Positions 5,003-8,403 of a DNA stretch of 8,403 nucleotides are shown here, one piece after another (position 1 is the stretch's first letter; each line of letters begins with the position of its first letter). The notes under the pieces were generated by a model. It was not told where the DNA came from, did not search any database, and worked only from the letters and a program-made list of their open reading frames with translations. The position numbers were made by a program, and so were the translations under genes. This DNA is from Clostridiales bacterium. Its GTDB lineage: Bacteria > Bacillota > Clostridia > Christensenellales > JAISNN01. Where the stretch lies: assembly GCA_031289865.1 (NCBI GenBank), contig JAITOQ010000225.1, positions 1 through 8,403 on the forward strand. Direction: 5' to 3'.

Positions 5003-7447
5003 ATGGATTTAAAAATAGAAAACAACAAGACCGTGTTGTCGTCGGATAGCACGTTTTATAAAACCGAAGGGTTGATTGCAAAAACGCGGCACTTTTTAAA
5101 CGCCGACGCTTTTTTGCTCAAGCTTGCGGAGGGGTTGTTGCTTGCGGGGCATAGAGCGGGCTTTTATAGGCTTGCGACGGGGGACGAAAAGCACGTCTTT
5201 CGGGCGGTTTTGACGGAAAAGGGGAGCGATTTGAATCCGTCGCTTTCGGGGCGTGATATCGTCTTTTTCGGATATGCGGGACGTGAGGAGCTTGCGAGGC
5301 GAAACGACCCCGAACTATCCTTTCTTTTAATGCGTCCCGAATTTTTTATGCGGCTTGAAAAGATAAGCGAGAGGGACGGCGGCGTTAAAAAATCCGACTT
5401 TCAAAAGCTGTATCGGCTCGGCTCGTCGGGCGGGGTCAGCTTTCCGCTCCTCAGCCCCGCTCAAAAAAATATCGTCGAAACGGAGGACAAAAACGTCCTC
5501 GTTCAAGGTTCGGCGGGGAGCGGGAAAACCAACGTATGTATCGACAAAATCATCTTTACCGCTTGTAGAGCATACAGCGGAAAGATTCTCTATTCGACTT
5601 TTTCACGCGGATTGTTAAACGAAACGCGCTCAAGGCTTCGGCAGTTTGAAACAAATCTTGCGGATTTTATCAAGAGCTATGACGAGGGAAGTATCGTTTT
5701 TTTGGGGAACGACCACAAAAAAGCGTTAGAAAACCGATTAGGGATTTATTTTTCCGTGGACGACGACGATAAAATCAGACAAAAGGTCGAGAAAATTTTG
5801 GATTTTTTAAATACGAAGGTCGATTTCTTTTTGATCGAGGACTTGTATTTTAAGAATATCGATAAGATAAAAACGGACGGGAGAGAGGACGCGGACGGCG
5901 CGGGCTTTGCCGACGAAAAATATTTTGTCACAAGCTATATCGGCGATATGAAAAATCATCAATTGAGGGGCAAGCTCGAAAAAATCAAGGACTTGTCGTA
6001 CGAGGTGATTTACAAGGAGATTTACGGTGCGATTCTCGGCGCGTGCGACCCCGAAAACCCCCTCAAAGCCATTACGCTTGAGGAGTTTACAAAGCGGCGC
6101 GAGGGGAGCTTGGGTGTGCGCGAATGCGAGATTGTCTACTCGATTGCGCGTGATTATGAGGAACGGTTGAGGTCACGCGGACTGTTGGACAACAACGCCA
6201 TGTCGCGGCGGCTTTTGGAATCCGCATCGGATTTGGAAAAATATTCGCTCGCGATTATCGACGAGGTTCAGGACATGACCGAAGCGGAGCTATGTCTTGT
6301 CAAGATGATTTCCAGAAAGGTCTTTGCGGTCGGCGACGCGCTCCAGATGATCAATCCGTCGTACTTTAGCTTTGCCTACTTAAAGCGTTTGCTCTTTGAA
6401 AAAGATACGATTTCCGTCGCGGAGCTTGTCAACAACTACCGCAGTACCAAAAAAATCGGGGACATTGCGGAGAGCTTGTCGCGGCTAAATACGGGTAAGT
6501 TCGGGGTGCATAGCTTTGTACTCGGGACAAAGAGCGTGGACGACGGCGGCGCGTGCAGTACGGTATATATAAAGGACAAGGATTTTTTGAACGCGCTTCA
6601 GCGCGAAAAATTTAACAACTATACCGTCGTGGTTTCGGGCGCAAAGGAAAAGCAAGAGGTCAGAAAAAAACTTCCGCAAGGAGAGATTTTGACTGTTTCG
6701 GAGGTCAAGGGTTTAGAGCGCGACGCGATCGTACTGTACCGCGTGTTATCGGACAATTTCGAGCGGTTCAGCGCGCTCAATAGGCTTGTCGTGGCGCGCA
6801 AGCAAGCGGATGAAAATTCCGTGTACCGCTACTATTTCAACCTCTTTTATGTGGGGATTTCCCGCGCAAAGACGCGGCTCTATGTCGCGGAGGAGCGCGA
6901 AATACCGCTCTTTGAGGAATTCTTTAAAAACAATTTTGACGAGCTTCAGACCGCCGATGCGGTAAAGGACTTGCTTGCGTCCTCAAATATCAAGGAGATA
7001 GATAGGGACGAAATCGCCAAACGGACGCTTGAATTTATCAAGTCGGGACAGTTTGACAACGCGAGAATTTCCGCGGAGCGTATGCTAAACGCGGACGAAA
7101 AACGCGAGGCAATGAATAGAATAGAGGTCTACGAAACCTACGTTTTGCACGGAAAATACAGAGAGGCGGGCGTCAGATTTTGGGAGCTTAATATGCGCGA
7201 GGACGCAAAGGAGCAGTTTGAATTTTCACGCGACGACGCGTTGATCGCTTTTTTGGAAGCTTATCAAAAAAAAGGCGGCGGCGCGCTCAACTATCAAGCG
7301 GCGGCGTTTTTGGAGGACAAAAACCTTGACGCAAAGGCTCGTGACTTGATATTTGAAGTGATGACGAGAGACGCGGCAAGGCTGCTCGAAGAGCAGAAAA
7401 AAATAAATTCCGCAATAAAAACAAACAAAGTAACAAAACGCAAGTAA
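5003..7447 (+). CDS. UvrD-like superfamily 1 DNA/RNA helicase with novel N-terminal and helical C-terminal regions
   Basis: An 814-residue P-loop helicase. Motifs in order: Q motif LLSPAQKN (Gln 154); Walker A GSAGSGKT (169-176); Walker B IIDEVQD (418-424); motif III GDALQ (444-448); motif IV NNYRST (477-482, Arg 480); motif V EVKGLE (567-572); motif VI YVGISRAK (616-623, Arg 621). All catalytic residues of an active ATP-driven SF1A translocase are present. Residues 1-150 match no domain I recognise. The segment between Walker A and B (about 245 residues) is long and contains most of subdomain 1B. After motif VI about 190 residues of paired helices (GQFDNARISAERML, GKYREAGVRFWELNMREDAKEQF) resemble TPR-type repeats, suggesting protein contacts. 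No RecB-type nuclease motif is visible at the C terminus. The start ATG has AAGGAA six bases upstream. A coiled-coil gene follows after 53 bases with no terminator, so the two probably form an operon. Its substrate (DNA, RNA or RNA polymerase complex) is unknown. Confidence 0.92.
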   Translation: MDLKIENNKTVLSSDSTFYKTEGLIAKTRHFLNADAFLLKLAEGLLLAGHRAGFYRLATGDEKHVFRAVLTEKGSDLNPSLSGRDIVFFGYAGREELARRNDPELSFLLMRPEFFMRLEKISERDGGVKKSDFQKLYRLGSSGGVSFPLLSPAQKNIVETEDKNVLVQGSAGSGKTNVCIDKIIFTACRAYSGKILYSTFSRGLLNETRSRLRQFETNLADFIKSYDEGSIVFLGNDHKKALENRLGIYFSVDDDDKIRQKVEKILDFLNTKVDFFLIEDLYFKNIDKIKTDGREDADGAGFADEKYFVTSYIGDMKNHQLRGKLEKIKDLSYEVIYKEIYGAILGACDPENPLKAITLEEFTKRREGSLGVRECEIVYSIARDYEERLRSRGLLDNNAMSRRLLESASDLEKYSLAIIDEVQDMTEAELCLVKMISRKVFAVGDALQMINPSYFSFAYLKRLLFEKDTISVAELVNNYRSTKKIGDIAESLSRLNTGKFGVHSFVLGTKSVDDGGACSTVYIKDKDFLNALQREKFNNYTVVVSGAKEKQEVRKKLPQGEILTVSEVKGLERDAIVLYRVLSDNFERFSALNRLVVARKQADENSVYRYYFNLFYVGISRAKTRLYVAEEREIPLFEEFFKNNFDELQTADAVKDLLASSNIKEIDRDEIAKRTLEFIKSGQFDNARISAERMLNADEKREAMNRIEVYETYVLHGKYREAGVRFWELNMREDAKEQFEFSRDDALIAFLEAYQKKGGGALNYQAAAFLEDKNLDAKARDLIFEVMTRDAARLLEEQKKINSAIKTNKVTKRK

Positions 7448-7500
7448 AACTATTAGAAAAATCATTAGCATTAGTAAGACCGGTTCGGAGGAAAACATAG

Positions 7501-8211
7501 ATGAACGAAGAAGTAAAGTCCCTTATAGACGCTTTTTTAAAGTACAGAGAGCTTTTGACGCCCGTGCAAGCGGGGCTGAACGAGTTTGCGGACAGCTTTT
7601 CCGCGGTTCGTGAAAACGTCGAAAAATTGGACGCGGCATACGGCGGTAATATCAAAGAGAGCATGGACAAGCTGTCAAAAACCTTGTCCGAACAAAGCAC
7701 GCGGGCAAGCGACCTTTCGGGGCGTATCGACGGCTTTACCGCCGCCGCAAATAAATATATAGCCGAAGTGGTTCGCCTCTATACCGTCATGTCCAAGACC
7801 GCGGACAAGGTGACGAACGTCGTCGCCCTCGAAACCAAAGCCGAGGAGCAAATCGGTCGGCTTGACGCGCTCATCGATGAAAAGACGAAAAGCTACAATA
7901 TAAAGGAGCTTGAAAAATCCCTTGATTCCTACAACAAAGAGGTTCAAAAAATCGGTGATTTTATCAACCGCGACGTTGCGGAATCCTTAAAGAATACCCA
8001 AAACAAAATCGAGGGCATAAGAGTCGGGCTCGAGGAGCTCATGAAACTCCAAAAAACCGAGGGAAAGAGTCTCGATACTATAGCGGAAAGCTATTCGACG
8101 ACAAGCTCGCTTCTCAAAAATATCGTGGAAAAGGACGGAGTGAACGAAGCCTATATCTATGACGTTTTGGATAAATGGGCAATGGAAAGACGGGTAAAAA
8201 CGAAGAAATAA
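7501..8211 (+). CDS. Soluble coiled-coil protein of unknown function
   Basis: I do not recognise this 236-residue protein. It is almost entirely helical and rich in Lys, Glu, Asp and Ser. Heptad-like spacing is clear in ENVEKLDAAYGGNIKESMDKL, in EEQIGRLDALIDEK and in IKELEKSLDSYNKEVQKIGDF. There is no signal peptide, membrane segment, cysteine or obvious catalytic motif. The C terminus (AYIYDVLDKWAMERRVKTKK) breaks the pattern and is basic at the end. GGAGGA at 7487-7492, eight bases before the ATG, is a strong ribosome binding site. Its position 53 bases behind the helicase suggests a structural or adaptor partner of that enzyme, which is an inference from position only. Its general composition is like that of many cytoskeletal, chemoreceptor-like or phage proteins, so similarity hits based on coiled coils would mean little. 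Confidence 0.85.
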   Translation: MNEEVKSLIDAFLKYRELLTPVQAGLNEFADSFSAVRENVEKLDAAYGGNIKESMDKLSKTLSEQSTRASDLSGRIDGFTAAANKYIAEVVRLYTVMSKTADKVTNVVALETKAEEQIGRLDALIDEKTKSYNIKELEKSLDSYNKEVQKIGDFINRDVAESLKNTQNKIEGIRVGLEELMKLQKTEGKSLDTIAESYSTTSSLLKNIVEKDGVNEAYIYDVLDKWAMERRVKTKK

Positions 8212-8247
8212 TATCGGATAAAACAAGGGAATATAATCATAAAGATA

Positions 8248-8281
8248 TGTCATCTTGAGCGTAGCGAAAGATCCAAAACGA
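8248..8281 (+). repeat. Dispersed intergenic hairpin element, copy 2
   Basis: A 34-nt copy of the element at 1329-1361: TGTC-ATCTT-GAGCGTAGCGA-AAGAT-CCAAAACGA. The stem is ATCTT/AAGAT, with a possible inner GC/GC pair around GTA. Compared with copy 1 the outer sequence and loop are conserved while both stem arms changed together. It lies 36 bases after the coiled-coil gene and may act as a weak 3' end hairpin, although no T tract follows. Confidence 0.75.
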
Positions 8282-8315
8282 TATTAAGACAAAGATATAA
8301 CACGGAGATTTTAAG

Positions 8316-8403
8316 GTGCAAAACGAGCTGTCTCAAAAATTTTTTACGGCGATAAAGACCGACGACGTTGCGCTTTTCGGCGAGTGTCTAAAGGCGGACG
8401 GGG
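8316..8403 (+). CDS. Start of an unknown gene, possibly ankyrin-repeat-like (3' truncated by window)
   Basis: A GTG at 8316 preceded by CGGAG (8303-8307) at a good spacing opens a frame without stops to the window edge (29 codons). The product begins MQNELSQKFF, then TAIKTDDVALFGECLKADG. The segment AIKTDDVALFGECLKADG resembles the first helix pair of an ankyrin repeat (compare the family pattern AIxxGDVexvkxLLexGA), but a single partial repeat is weak evidence. The same strand and the 104-base gap to the coiled-coil gene leave open whether it belongs to the helicase unit. Confidence 0.6.
   Translation, partial: MQNELSQKFFTAIKTDDVALFGECLKADG

Noticed and set aside
5003..7447. Gabija-type defence helicase (GajB) or HelD
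   Set aside because: There is no OLD/TOPRIM nuclease gene next door in the window, and the N terminus lacks the long coiled coil of HelD; the C-terminal helices also differ.

Overview
The window looks like a chromosomal segment of a low-to-mid GC Gram-positive-type bacterium, most likely an uncultured member of the Clostridia. The main support is the 5' gene, the C-terminal third of RNA polymerase beta' (rpoC), which lacks the large insertion that proteobacterial beta' carries in the trigger loop. Shine-Dalgarno sequences are purine rich and promoters look sigma-A-like. Every gene I can support is on the + strand. The taxonomic call is an inference.

Layout. 1-1092: rpoC 3' part. 1093-1449: a gene-free spacer made largely of repeats: a 7-bp (RTTGAAA) tandem repeat, three copies of a 59-bp tandem repeat built on it, one copy of a dispersed hairpin element, and an inverted block of the same heptamers just before the next gene. 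1450-2478: purM, a de novo purine synthesis enzyme, apparently a single-gene unit closed by a hairpin terminator at 2501-2546. 2614-3780: an AT-richer accessory patch holding the remnant of an XRE-type regulator, a small intact XRE regulator, and a phd-doc type toxin-antitoxin pair with its own promoter. 3904-4944: an RF1-like protein with an intact GGQ peptidyl-tRNA hydrolysis motif but without recognisable stop-codon-reading (PxT/SPF) or GGxEA motifs. 4943-4982: a second, unrelated heptamer repeat (TGCATTC). 5003-8211: a two-gene unit of a UvrD-like superfamily 1 helicase with an unusual N-terminal domain and a helical C-terminal tail, followed by a soluble coiled-coil protein of unknown function. 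8248-8281: a second copy of the dispersed hairpin element. 8316-8403: the start of another gene, cut by the window end.

How the parts relate. rpoC and purM are housekeeping genes. The phd-doc pair is a self-contained module: the antitoxin stop and toxin start overlap as GTGA. The RF1-like protein probably acts on ribosomes but is unlikely to be an ordinary stop-codon reader. The helicase and coiled-coil genes are probably co-transcribed and may act together on nucleic acid; nothing in the sequence fixes their substrate.

The observations most worth following are: (a) the RF1-like protein with catalytic but no decoding motifs; (b) two copies of a dispersed intergenic element whose stem differs by a compensatory change (ATTCT/AGAAT versus ATCTT/AAGAT); (c) the nested 59-bp/7-bp tandem repeat between rpoC and purM; (d) the helicase plus coiled-coil unit, possibly with a third gene.
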